A DNA stretch of 64,000 nt, taken from NCBI RefSeq assembly GCF_000733935.1, contig NZ_JPON01000001.1, positions 4,166,623 to 4,230,622 of the forward strand, in the 5' to 3' direction. The stretch comes from Methylomarinum vadi (GTDB taxonomy: Bacteria; Pseudomonadota; Gammaproteobacteria; Methylococcales; Methylomonadaceae). The notes under the pieces are model-generated. The model was not told where the DNA came from. It was given only the letters and a program-made list of their open reading frames with translations, and made no database searches. A program made the position numbers and the translations under genes. This document shows positions 11,074 to 19,906 of the stretch, one piece after another. Each line of letters opens with the position of its first letter. Within the stretch, counting starts at the first letter, position 1.

Positions 11074-11561
11074 CATTTCTGTCGCAGAAAATCGAAAAAA
11101 TGCGTAGCAAGAAAAGCATTCGCTTGTCCATGGATAGCATCGCTTAGCTAATCGATTGAAAATTTATGACGGGCTTAATTAATCGGCCAAAAGCGGTCGG
11201 TCTGCCTCGTTGCAAGTTGCAGGGCCGTAGGCTGGGTTGAACAATGTGTCAGTGGATTAACCAACAAGCGACTGTTTATCCTCGAGAGTAACGAATTTAA
11301 CTGCTTGTGCCAAGCCTGTTTCGGTCGGTCCACGATAACGCAATGGGTTTGGTTTCATGTTTTGCGATGTCTTTATTTTTGAGTTCTTAGCCCATGATTA
11401 GGGTTGACTGAAACCGATGATGCGGAGCATCATTAACGGGAATCAGCGAATATGAGCGTAATTGATTGGCTCTTTGGTTAGTCCATTCGGGACCGCGAAT
11501 CGCGCCGGATTGGCAAAGATTGCTCGATACACAAATAATAATTAATTAGGAGCAGAGTCAG
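11074..11561. other. Non-coding stretch with REP copy and palindrome
   Basis: No gene is supported here. It holds a REP-family copy at 11222-11248 and a perfect 7-bp stem (ATGATGC-GGA-GCATCAT) at 11417-11433. The last 40 bases are AT-rich and lead to a GGAGCAG ribosome-binding site about 8 bases before the ATG at 11562, so the promoter of the metallo-hydrolase gene probably lies here. Confidence 0.5.
11222..11248 (+). repeat. REP-family sequence (solo copy)
   Basis: A 27-base sequence beginning GGGCCGTAGGCTGGGTTG and ending CAATGTG. It matches 32315-32341 on the opposite strand with one difference, and its GTAGGCTGGGTTGAA core matches the palindrome at 31082-31113 upstream of the RAYT gene. 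This makes it a dispersed REP of the class linked to that RAYT. Confidence 0.7.
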
Positions 11562-12950
11562 ATGCAGATTGAATTTCTTGGCGCGACACGGGAGGTAACC
11601 GGCTCCTGTTATTTAATTCATGTCGGCGAATATCGGCTGTTGGTTGAATGCGGGTTGATTCAAGGTTCCTCCGATCATGAGCGGCATAACCGCGATCCTT
11701 TTAGGTTCGATCCCGAGGCGATCGACGCCGTCGTGTTGACCCACGCCCATATCGATCATTCCGGCCGCTTGCCATTATTGATCAAACGCGGATATAGCGG
11801 CAAGATTTATACCCATCGAGCGACGGTCGATTTGTGCAAAATCATGCTGGAGGATTCCGGCTATCTCAATGAAAAAGAGGTGCAATGGGAAAACAAAAAG
11901 CGCGAACGCAAAGGACTCGAATTGCTTGAGCCTTTGTATACCCGCAACGAGGCGCGGGAGGCGCATCAACATTTTCGCTCGCTCGATTACGACGAAGCCC
12001 AGGAAATTCTGCCCGGCGTAAGATTGACCCTGCATGATGCCGGCCATATCCTCGGTTCCGCGATTGCCGAATTGGAGCTGACCGAAGGCAACAAAACCCG
12101 CAAGATCGTGTTCAGTGGCGACCTCGGGCATCGCGGCGCGCCTATCCTGCGCGATCCAAAACCTATTAGGCACGCGGACCTGGTCGTCATGGAGAGTACT
12201 TACGGCGACCGTCTGCACCGAAACTGGGATGAGACCTGGCAGGAGATGGGAGAAATCATTTCCAATGCGCGCAGCGGCAAAGGCAATATCCTGATCCCGG
12301 CTTTCGCCGTGGGTAGGACGCAAGAGCTGCTGTATGTCTTCAAACAAAATTTCAAGGAATGGGAGATCGACGACTGGGAAGTGTTTCTCGACAGCCCGAT
12401 GGCGATAGAGGCCACCGACGTTTATTTCCGGCATGCCAAGGTCTACGATAAGCGGGCCAAACAAGTCTATCAACAGAGCGGTAACCCTTTCATGCTGCCG
12501 AATCTGCATCGCTCGCAACGGAGCGAGGATTCCATGAAGATCAACCAGATTCAATCGGGCGCCATTATCATCGCCGGCAGCGGCATGTGTACCGGCGGCC
12601 GGATCAAGCATCATTTCAAGCACAATATTTGGCGGCAAGATGCGCATGTTCTGATCGTCGGTTTCCAGGCCAGCGGGACCTTAGGCCGCGCCTTGGTGGA
12701 TGGTGCCCAACAGATTAGCTTGTGGGGCGAGACCATACAGGTCAAGGCACAGATACATACGATCGGCGGCTTGTCGGCGCATGCCGATCAACAAGGGCTG
12801 CTGGATTGGTACGGTCATTTCGAGAACCGACCGCGCGTCGTCCTGGTACATGGCGAGCCCGAAGCAATGGATGTGTTGGCGCAGCGATTACAGGATAAAT
12901 ATCAGAGCGATGTGGTAAAACCAAATTTTCAACAAAAGCTCGCGTTATGA
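11562..12950 (+). CDS. MBL-fold/beta-CASP RNA-processing type hydrolase
   Basis: A 462-residue metallo-beta-lactamase-fold protein with beta-CASP and RMMBL regions, as in bacterial YsiA/CPSF73-like proteins. The zinc motif LTHAHIDHSG is near residue 60. DAGHILGSA, FSGDLG and ESTYGDR follow, then SGMCTGGRIKHH and the C-terminal GGLSAHADQQGLLDW. All metal-ligand motifs look intact, so it is probably an active endo/exoribonuclease or a related phosphodiesterase. The substrate is unknown. It has its own upstream region and no operon partner. Confidence 0.88.
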   Translation: MQIEFLGATREVTGSCYLIHVGEYRLLVECGLIQGSSDHERHNRDPFRFDPEAIDAVVLTHAHIDHSGRLPLLIKRGYSGKIYTHRATVDLCKIMLEDSGYLNEKEVQWENKKRERKGLELLEPLYTRNEAREAHQHFRSLDYDEAQEILPGVRLTLHDAGHILGSAIAELELTEGNKTRKIVFSGDLGHRGAPILRDPKPIRHADLVVMESTYGDRLHRNWDETWQEMGEIISNARSGKGNILIPAFAVGRTQELLYVFKQNFKEWEIDDWEVFLDSPMAIEATDVYFRHAKVYDKRAKQVYQQSGNPFMLPNLHRSQRSEDSMKINQIQSGAIIIAGSGMCTGGRIKHHFKHNIWRQDAHVLIVGFQASGTLGRALVDGAQQISLWGETIQVKAQIHTIGGLSAHADQQGLLDWYGHFENRPRVVLVHGEPEAMDVLAQRLQDKYQSDVVKPNFQQKLAL

Positions 12951-13377
12951 CAGAGCATTGTGGAACAGACAATTAAAATTATACTCATCGGAGATTAAAA
13001 TTTGGCGCCGTGGATGCGTCCCTGTAGGCTCTATGCCTGCATCTGACCGCCAAGGACGGTGGAATGCAGATTTTGCAGGAGCAAAAACCTGTACTGACAA
13101 AGCCTTTGCCGAACCCTGGCGCCTCCTCAAGCACTCCCGGAATTTGATGATGATATGGATTCAGATCACTCCACGGTGTTAAATAAGCACCTCATTAATA
13201 AACGGAAACAAAAGGAGTTCGTAGCCTGGATGCAGCGTAGCGGAATCCGGGATGGCGTGGTTACGAAATCCTGCATTCCGCGTTGCTTCACGCGGGCTAA
13301 GAGGCTAATGGCGATATACATAAACGTGAGTAACAATAATGTAATCGTATCGATGCTTAGGGTTAGCAAGAATTTTT
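12951..13377. other. Non-coding stretch with repeat-like palindromes
   Basis: No gene is supported. Two REP- or MITE-like segments are visible: one around 13005-13060 (GTGGATGCGTCCCTGTAGGC followed by related inverted pieces) and an imperfect inverted repeat at about 13221-13299. The final 60 bases before 13378 are AT-rich and may hold the promoter of the CheB-CheR gene. Confidence 0.45.
13221..13299. repeat. Imperfect inverted repeat, REP/MITE-like
   Basis: The left arm contains TAGCC...GCGGAATCCGGGAT and the right arm ATCCTGCATTCCGC...GGCTA, so both TAGCC/GGCTA and GCGGAAT/ATTCCGC pair. Sequences of this sort (GTAGCCTGGATGCAGC...GCGGAATCC) recur in many proteobacterial genomes as small palindromic repeats. 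There is no coding potential. Confidence 0.5.
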
Positions 13378-16230
13378 ATGGTTTCTAACAGCACATCTGA
13401 ATTTTTCCCCATAATCGGTATTGGCGCATCAGCTGGCGGTTTAGAAGCGTTCGAGCAATTTTTAAGCTGCATGCCGACTGACAGTGGTATGGCTGTTGTG
13501 TTGGTCCCACATTTGGATCCTAGCCACGATAGTCTGCTCGTCGAAATTCTCCAACGTACTACCAAAATGCCTGTGCTTGAGGCAGAAGATCAAGCTTTGG
13601 TTGAGCCCAATTGCGTCTATGTTATTCCTCCCAATCGAGATATGGCGATCTTCCATGGTTTCCTCCAATTGACGCTTCCCGAGTTACCAAGAGGACAGCG
13701 CATGCCGATCGATGCTTTTTTTCGTTCGCTTGCTGAGGATCAGCAGGAAAATGCCGTCGGTATTATCCTTTCCGGGACCGGTACCGATGGCACTTTGGGA
13801 TTGCGTGCCATCCTTGGCGCGGGAGGCCTTACCTTGGCGCAATCCCCGGAGACGGCAAAATATGATGGCATGCCTTTAAGCACAATCAAGTCTGGTTATG
13901 CTTGTCACGTCCTTCCGGTAAAAAAAATGCCGGACGCAATATTGCAAGGAGTGCGAGCTCAATTTAGTCGCACGAAACCGGCAAAGGAAATAAAGATTGT
14001 CAGTGGTATTAATCATATCCTGTGTCAATTACGCAGTATCACGGGGCACGACTTCTCCTTATATAAAGAAACGACTATTAGTCGCCGCATTGAGCGCCGC
14101 ATGTTGCAGCACAATATCGATGATAGCGATATTTATGCGCGCTATTTACAGGAAAATCCGGACGAAGCACATGCTTTGGTTAAGGCATTGTTGATCAATG
14201 TCACTAGTTTCTTTCGCGACGCCGAAGCTTTTGTCATTTTGCAGAAGGAAATTTTGCCTCGGCTTTTTATGAATAAATCGAATAGCGATGTGTTTCGCGT
14301 CTGGGTGGCGGGCTGTGCTAGCGGTGAAGAGGCATACTCCATTGCTATGTTGATAAGGGAATTAATGGATAAGAAGTTGCAAGGATTCAAAGTGCAAATC
14401 TACGCGACCGATTTGGACGAAGAAACAATCACTTTTGCACGATCGGGTATTTATCCGCCTAATATTACTCAAGATGTTATACCCGAAAGATTACATCGCT
14501 TTTTTCACAAAGAAAATACAGGATATCGGGTCAAGAAAGAGATTCGAGAAATGATGGTGTTCGCTACTCAGAATGTGATGAATGACCCTCCTTTTACTAA
14601 ACTTGATTTTCTCAGTTGTCGTAACCTTTTGATCTACTTGAAACCCGAGCACCAAAATCAATTGGTCAAAACGTTTCATTATGCGCTGAATCCAGGAGGT
14701 ATTTTGTTGTTGTCTCCATCGGAAAATATCGGTAATCATACGGATTTGTTTTCAACGGTAAATCGTAATTGGAAAATTTACAGTAAAAGTGACTCGTTAG
14801 TTTCTCATCGTGCCGTGATTTCGCATTTCGCTAAACGAAAAGAGAGAGGGGACAAATCTCTAATGGCGGAATGTAATAAATCAAAGGAAATTGATTTGGT
14901 CGAACTTACCCGTCGGCTGCTGCTGCAATATTTCGCCCCTCCTTCAGTTATCACCGATCTCAAAGGAAACGCGCTCTATGTCCACGGCGATACCGGTAAA
15001 TATTTACGTCCTGCGCCAGGACATGCAAGTCTTAATATCATAGAAATGGCGCGTGAAGGTTTGGCATCCGAATTACGCAAGGCCATTCAAAAAGCGGTAA
15101 AGAAAGGGGTTTCAGTTATAGACCGACAAGCCCAAGTTAGAACCGCTCATAATTATATCGCTGTCAACCTTAGCGTTCGGCCTATGCCGAAAATCGATTA
15201 TAAGCAAGACTTATTGTTAGTCAGTTTTCAGGATGTTATTCGCAAAATTAGTCAGCCGGCGGATGAACAGAACGTCAAACCGGCAGAATTAAGGCGCATC
15301 GATCAACTGGAGTATGAGTTAGCGAATTTGAAAGAAAACCATCAAGCTACCGTTGAAGAATTGCAAGCAGCCAATGAAGAAATGCAGGCGACCAATGAGG
15401 AGCTTCAATCGACTAATGAAGAATTAGAGACATCCAAAGAGGAGTTGCAATCGGTCAATGAAGAAATGATTACCGTTAATTCCGAACTGCATTCCAAAAT
15501 CGAGCAGCTGGCCGACATGCAGAACGATATGAAAAATTTGTTGGAAAACATTAACGTCGGCATTATTTTTCTTAATCGAGATCTAATAATACGAAGTTAT
15601 ACTCGCGAGGCAGAACGGATCTATCGATTGGTTCCTACGGATATAGGTCGTTCGCTAAATGACATCAAGCCAGTTGCAGGAGCAGATGAGCTATTGGTTG
15701 CCGCCCAAGCTGTGCTTGTTTCACTTGCTCCCTACGAACATGAAATTCAAGTTAGCAGTGATAGTTTCATGATGGTTCGTATCCAGCCTTATCTTACATT
15801 GGATAATATGGTGGATGGGGTAGTGATGGCTTTTACCGATATCACTGAGCGAATCAAGGCGGTAGCCATGCAAGAAACAAGATTGTTGGCTGAAAACATC
15901 GCCTATACGGTCACTGAACCATTCATTGTCCTTGATGGTGATTTAATAATCATCGCGGCCAGTCCTTCTTTTCATCAGGAATTTCAGCTTAGGCCTGAAG
16001 AGAGTATTGGTTATCGAATTAATGAAATTGATCAATGTCCTTGGAATATGCCGTCCTTGCACGATTTATTTGAAACTATCCGGCAGGATGAACAACATTT
16101 AAGCAACTATGCCGTTGAATGTGATTTTCCCGACATTGGACGGCGCAAGGTGAGGTTAAATGCCTGCCGTCCAATTAACAAGGAGGTGAAATCTAAACTG
16201 ATATTGTTAGCGATTGAGGTCGAGAAGTGA
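13378..16230 (+). CDS. CheB-CheR fusion with coiled coil and PAS domains
   Basis: A 950-residue chemotaxis-like fusion. The CheB methylesterase domain (about 8-190) shows the catalytic Ser18 in GIGASAGGLEAF, a His near DPSHDSLL, and an Asp in GTGTDGTLG. The CheR methyltransferase domain (about 200-470) has the SAM motif VWVAGCASGEEAYSIAML and later FLSCRNLLIYL. A long coiled coil of repeated EELQATNEE-type heptads (about 640-720) leads to two PAS domains (about 735-830, 845-945). Unlike many relatives it has no kinase domain. It overlaps the PAS-LuxR gene by GTGA, suggesting a joint signalling unit outside classical chemotaxis. Confidence 0.92.
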   Translation: MVSNSTSEFFPIIGIGASAGGLEAFEQFLSCMPTDSGMAVVLVPHLDPSHDSLLVEILQRTTKMPVLEAEDQALVEPNCVYVIPPNRDMAIFHGFLQLTLPELPRGQRMPIDAFFRSLAEDQQENAVGIILSGTGTDGTLGLRAILGAGGLTLAQSPETAKYDGMPLSTIKSGYACHVLPVKKMPDAILQGVRAQFSRTKPAKEIKIVSGINHILCQLRSITGHDFSLYKETTISRRIERRMLQHNIDDSDIYARYLQENPDEAHALVKALLINVTSFFRDAEAFVILQKEILPRLFMNKSNSDVFRVWVAGCASGEEAYSIAMLIRELMDKKLQGFKVQIYATDLDEETITFARSGIYPPNITQDVIPERLHRFFHKENTGYRVKKEIREMMVFATQNVMNDPPFTKLDFLSCRNLLIYLKPEHQNQLVKTFHYALNPGGILLLSPSENIGNHTDLFSTVNRNWKIYSKSDSLVSHRAVISHFAKRKERGDKSLMAECNKSKEIDLVELTRRLLLQYFAPPSVITDLKGNALYVHGDTGKYLRPAPGHASLNIIEMAREGLASELRKAIQKAVKKGVSVIDRQAQVRTAHNYIAVNLSVRPMPKIDYKQDLLLVSFQDVIRKISQPADEQNVKPAELRRIDQLEYELANLKENHQATVEELQAANEEMQATNEELQSTNEELETSKEELQSVNEEMITVNSELHSKIEQLADMQNDMKNLLENINVGIIFLNRDLIIRSYTREAERIYRLVPTDIGRSLNDIKPVAGADELLVAAQAVLVSLAPYEHEIQVSSDSFMMVRIQPYLTLDNMVDGVVMAFTDITERIKAVAMQETRLLAENIAYTVTEPFIVLDGDLIIIAASPSFHQEFQLRPEESIGYRINEIDQCPWNMPSLHDLFETIRQDEQHLSNYAVECDFPDIGRRKVRLNACRPINKEVKSKLILLAIEVEK

Positions 16231-17633
16231 ATGAGAACAATCAAAAGCCCCGAAGATCACGTCAACTGACAGAAACTAGCTTTGAGCAAAGCGCGGACCA
16301 AACCTCCTCTGACAAGATTTTGCAAGAACTGCAATTACATCAAATTGAATTGGAAATGCAAAACGAGGAGTTACGGCAAGCTCATAGTGCATTGGAAGCT
16401 TCACGCGCTCATTATCTGGAACTTTATGATTTTGCCCCAGTAGGCTATCTTTCTCTCACCGCGCAAGGTGTCATTGCTGAAATTAATCTTTCCGCAGTGA
16501 AGCAACTCAAAACTGAACGTAAGCGTCTTATAAATCGCCCTTTTGCTTTGTTTATCGCGGATAAGGACAAAGATCGTTGGTATCGATTTTTTCGACAAGT
16601 GATGCAAAGGGGGGAGAAAAGAACTTGCGAATTACTCATCCGGCGGTCCAGTGATACTTTTTTTCATGCTCAACTTGATTGTCGTCGGTCGGAATCTGAA
16701 AATCATTCTCCACTGCTTCGCATCACTCTTATCGATATAAGTCAACGTAAGCAAACAGAGGAAGAACAGCGCATTGCCGCTGCGGCATTCGAAACTCAAG
16801 AAGGCATTATTGTAACCGATGCTCAAAAATTCATTTTACGCGTCAATCATTCATTCAGCCGATTAACGGGGTTCAGCAGCAAGGATGTTATAGGTAAAGA
16901 GACCGACCTTCTTCGTCCTGACCTGTATGACGAGGATTTCTATAAAACATTATGGGCAACCGTTGCAGAAAATGGATACTGGCAAGGGGAAGTTTGGATA
17001 AAACGGAAAAATGGCGAAGTTTTTCCGAGTTGGCTTACTTGGAGGACGGTAGTTGATAATGGTGGTTATATTACGCACTATGTGGCTTCGCTTACCGACA
17101 TTACCGCGCAAAAGCAGGCCGAAATTGTGTTACTCGAGTCCCGTCAACGTTTGGCGAACCAGGTGGTGTCGACAATAGAAGAACTTGAAAAGACAAGAGA
17201 GGAAACGGTAGCTGTCAACACAGCGCTTAATGTCATGTTGAAACAGAGAGAATCGGACAAAACCGAAGCGCAGCTCTTGTTGTCACAAGAGGTGGAAACG
17301 ACAGTCCTGCCTATATTGAGAAAATTGAAAAAGATGTGCGAAAAACAGTCGCAAATTTCTCATTTAATGACCATACTAGAATCCAATCTCTTGAACTTAG
17401 TGAAATCATATGGGCGCAGTGCGAATCTAGCAGTAGCCTATCAAAAATTGACGCCGGTGGAAAAACAGGTGGCTTCATTGGTTAGACAAGGTTTGTCCAC
17501 TAAGATGATCTCCACCGCATTAAATATCTCCCCAGGCACCGTGAGTAGTCATCGAAAGCATATCCGTAAAAAACTATGCTTGGATGGCAAAAATGCTAAC
17601 CTCAGAAGTTATCTCGATTCGTTAACTGAATAA
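16227..17633 (+). CDS. PAS-PAS-LuxR transcriptional regulator
   Basis: A 468-residue protein. An N-terminal helix (LQELQLHQIELEMQNEELRQ) of the type found after CheB-CheR or kinase modules precedes two PAS domains (about 65-175 and 185-305), a coiled coil (about 310-360) and a LuxR-type HTH (about 405-465: LTPVEKQVASLVRQGLSTK, then NISPGTVSSHRKHIRKKL). The start is GTG 16227 inside the stop of the upstream gene (GTGA), so translation is coupled. It probably is the transcriptional output of the CheB-CheR-PAS sensor. The target genes are unknown. Confidence 0.88.
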   Translation: MNENNQKPRRSRQLTETSFEQSADQTSSDKILQELQLHQIELEMQNEELRQAHSALEASRAHYLELYDFAPVGYLSLTAQGVIAEINLSAVKQLKTERKRLINRPFALFIADKDKDRWYRFFRQVMQRGEKRTCELLIRRSSDTFFHAQLDCRRSESENHSPLLRITLIDISQRKQTEEEQRIAAAAFETQEGIIVTDAQKFILRVNHSFSRLTGFSSKDVIGKETDLLRPDLYDEDFYKTLWATVAENGYWQGEVWIKRKNGEVFPSWLTWRTVVDNGGYITHYVASLTDITAQKQAEIVLLESRQRLANQVVSTIEELEKTREETVAVNTALNVMLKQRESDKTEAQLLLSQEVETTVLPILRKLKKMCEKQSQISHLMTILESNLLNLVKSYGRSANLAVAYQKLTPVEKQVASLVRQGLSTKMISTALNISPGTVSSHRKHIRKKLCLDGKNANLRSYLDSLTE

Positions 17634-17665
17634 CCGAACGTCTCTAAACGCCAATTTCAACATCT

Positions 17666-17694
17666 AAAGTGGGTGTTTTTATTACCCATTTTAT
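17666..17694 (+). terminator. Probable intrinsic terminator
   Basis: AAAGTGGGT and ACCCATTTT form a 9-bp stem (one G-U pair) about 33 bases after the PAS-LuxR stop. The loop is T-rich, but the 3' T-run is short, so termination strength is uncertain. Confidence 0.45.
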
Positions 17695-17854
17695 GCCTAA
17701 TTATTCCTCTATTTTGCAACTTGTCGAATTTCCTCTTTTAAACAATACTTTGTAATAAATCACAAAAGCTTGAGAAAGCGCTTGCTTTTTCGTTCAATCG
17801 CGCAGCATGAAAAAAGTTTGATTTTTTCAGAGCGTTGTATCTCGAACGGCTCAA

Positions 17855-17863
17855 CTGCCTCTA
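17855..17863. repeat. Target-site duplication, left copy
   Basis: CTGCCTCTA, repeated at 19247-19255 directly after the right end of the IS256-family element. The uninterrupted site would read ...CTCAACTGCCTCTAGGCAC.... Confidence 0.85.
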
Positions 17864-19246
17864 GAGCTATGATCATTTCTGGTGTATGACTTGAGAAGAA
17901 AGCGGTGTAACCTGTTTGGCTAAGATCTCGCCAGATCAACCACCAAACGAGAAGGAAACACCACCATGGTACATAGTAATGTCATCAACCTGAATAAGCT
18001 AGAGCAAAATGATCCGTTGCAAGAAGTGTTGCGAGACGGTGCCCGTAAAATGCTGGAGGTAGCGATTGAAGCGGAAGTAAAAGCCTTTATTGATCAGCAT
18101 AGCGGGCTGAAGACCGACGAAGGTAAGGCAGCGGTCGTTAGAAATGGTTATTTGCCTGAACGTTCAATTCAAACAGGGCTGGGTGATATTGAAGTCAAAG
18201 TCCCGAAGGTTCGGGATCGATCCGGTTCGGGGATCAAGTTTAACAGTCGCTTGGTGCCGCCATATTTGAAGCGAAGCAAGAACATCGAGGAATTTCTGCC
18301 TTGGCTGTATTTGCGAGGAATCTCGACGGGAGATTTCCCGGAGACCTTAAAACACCTATTGGGATCGGACGCTCCTGGCTTATCCGCTGCGACGATCAGT
18401 CGGCTCAAGCAGGATTGGGAGCATCACTATCGGGACTGGACGCGTCGGGATCTGAGTAATAAACGATATGTGTATGTCTGGGCCGATGGTATTTACAGCA
18501 ACGTCAGAATGGATGATCGACTCTGTCTACTAGTCATCATTGGTTCCGATGAAACGGGGCGCAAAGAACTCATCGCCTTAGTCGATGGCTACCGGGAATC
18601 GGCTGCGAGCTGGGAAGAGGTGTTGATGGATTTAAGGCAGCGTGGCCTCTCTACGGACCCGAAATTAGCGATTGGAGATGGCGCTCTCGGTTTCTGGAAA
18701 GCCGTCGCTAAGCTTTGGCCGCAGACCGACCAGCAACGCTGTTGGGTGCATAAGACAGCCAATGTACTGGAGAAATTGCCCAAAGCCATGCAACCCAAGG
18801 TTAAAGAGGCGTTGCACAATATCTGGCAAGCCGAGACGCGGGAGGCGGCCTATCAAGCCTTTGATCACTGCCTCGAACGGTTTAGTCCGAAATACCCGAA
18901 GGCTATGGAATGCTTGGCAAAAGACAAAGCCTCGATGTTGGCATTTTATGATTATCCTGCTGAAAACTGGCAGCATATTCGAACGACCAACCCGATCGAG
19001 TCCGTCTTTGCTACGGTGAGATTGAGAACGACTAAGACCAAGAATTGCGGCAGCCGGATAACCACGTTGGCGATGGCGTTTAAACTGATCGAAACAGCCC
19101 AGAGAAGATGGTTTCGGCTTAGGGGCTATAAACATTTAGCCGATGTGATTACCGGCGTGAAATTCGTCGACGGTATTAAACAAACGGGAGATCAAAAACA
19201 GGACGCCGCTTGATTCTCTTCTATACACCAGATTTGACAATAGCTC
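17864..19246 (+). mobile_element. IS256-family insertion sequence, complete
   Basis: A 1383-bp element bounded by imperfect inverted repeats. The left end starts GAGCTATGATCATTTCTGG and the reverse complement of the right end starts GAGCTATTGTCAAATCTGG; both continue with TGTAT. The 9-bp sequence CTGCCTCTA flanks it directly at 17855-17863 and 19247-19255, the expected 8-9 bp target duplication. Intact ends, duplication and transposase imply recent, possibly active insertion. Confidence 0.93.
17966..19213 (+). CDS. IS256-family (Mutator-type) transposase
   Basis: A 415-residue DDE transposase with no interruption. Recognisable motifs are FLPWLYLRGISTGDFPETL, YVWADGIYSNVRMDD (first catalytic Asp), AIGDGALGFWKAV (second Asp), QQRCWVHKTANVLEKLPK, and the C-terminal NPIESVFATVRLRTTKTKNC containing the catalytic Glu. 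The ATG at 17966 follows GAAGGAAACACC. It acts on the inverted repeats at 17864 and 19246. Confidence 0.95.
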   Translation: MVHSNVINLNKLEQNDPLQEVLRDGARKMLEVAIEAEVKAFIDQHSGLKTDEGKAAVVRNGYLPERSIQTGLGDIEVKVPKVRDRSGSGIKFNSRLVPPYLKRSKNIEEFLPWLYLRGISTGDFPETLKHLLGSDAPGLSAATISRLKQDWEHHYRDWTRRDLSNKRYVYVWADGIYSNVRMDDRLCLLVIIGSDETGRKELIALVDGYRESAASWEEVLMDLRQRGLSTDPKLAIGDGALGFWKAVAKLWPQTDQQRCWVHKTANVLEKLPKAMQPKVKEALHNIWQAETREAAYQAFDHCLERFSPKYPKAMECLAKDKASMLAFYDYPAENWQHIRTTNPIESVFATVRLRTTKTKNCGSRITTLAMAFKLIETAQRRWFRLRGYKHLADVITGVKFVDGIKQTGDQKQDAA

Positions 19247-19255
19247 CTGCCTCTA
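19247..19255. repeat. Target-site duplication, right copy
   Basis: CTGCCTCTA, matching 17855-17863 on the other side of the IS256-family element. Confidence 0.85.
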
Positions 19256-19484
19256 GGCACAATAGCTTTGAAGCCAGTCGAAAGCAAATGCGAAAAATGG
19301 TGCGAGGCAACGCTAATAACTATCAAGAATTTGAGGGTTAATTTTTTTAGGTTAATCCTATCAGTTCTGTTTAATCCGTTTCATATTCGGCGCAGGGATG
19401 TTATTGCTCGTTAAACAATAAGAGCTGTCAGCAGGACGCGCACAATCGTTTTATTTTGTATCAGAGAAAAGGTTGGACGCTAAG

Positions 19485-19604
19485 ATGCAGTATATCAAAG
19501 AGAAATTAGGTTCATGGCAGATAAGTGGTGGAAACAGCCAAGGTAAAATCGGTTTTCGTCTGTTCTTCCCTAATGAAGGAAATGGCCTGCAGCATAACGA
19601 ATAA
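19485..19604 (+). pseudogene. Possible N-terminal fragment of a glycosidase-like gene
   Basis: A 39-codon frame from ATG 19485: a short start, then KLGSWQISGGNSQGKIGFRL and FFPNEGNGLQ, ending at TAA 19604. The G-K-I-x-F-R-L-F-F-P pattern resembles the N-terminus of some alpha-amylase-like proteins with a starch-binding module, but this is recall only. The frame ends exactly where the IS91-like hairpin begins, so the rest of the gene may have been replaced by that insertion. Confidence 0.25.
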
Positions 19605-19643
19605 GGTTAGATTGTAATCGCGGAGCGAGCCACAATCTGAACC
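19605..19643. repeat. Hairpin at the inferred IS91-like terminus
   Basis: GGTTAGATTGT pairs with ACAATCTGAACC (11 bp with one bulged base), enclosing a second small stem TCGC-GGA-GCGA. Subterminal hairpins next to the 3' end of the transposase are typical of rolling-circle elements. It lies about 260 bases beyond the transposase stop. Confidence 0.5.
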
Positions 19644-19906
19644 GTTTGTTGGACAAGCCCGGTATTCGGAGGGAGCGTTATATAAGAAAATAGCTTTTCG
19701 AAGGATTGGGGGATGTGTTGGCCCATTTCAAGCGTTGACGTCGATAAACGGGCTGAAATGGGCGTGATGCTGATCATCACACCCGGAATTTCGGATTTTA
19801 GCGGCATTTTGCCCTGAATTCAGACCGAACGAAAGCCTCGGTGCTAAAATGCCCGATGATCGGTTTGGGTCAGTGAGAAATGCCGCTTACATAACCGGTT
19901 TTGCCT

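Noticed and set aside
11775-12647. 290-codon minus-strand frame inside the metallo-hydrolase gene
   Set aside because: Antisense to a gene with intact zinc motifs and no family signature of its own; long antisense frames arise from the codon bias of the real gene.
19605-19700. Integron attC site near the IS91-like end
   Set aside because: The hairpin resembled an attC-like fold, but the RYYYAAC/GTTRRRY core pair is not satisfied and no integron integrase is present.
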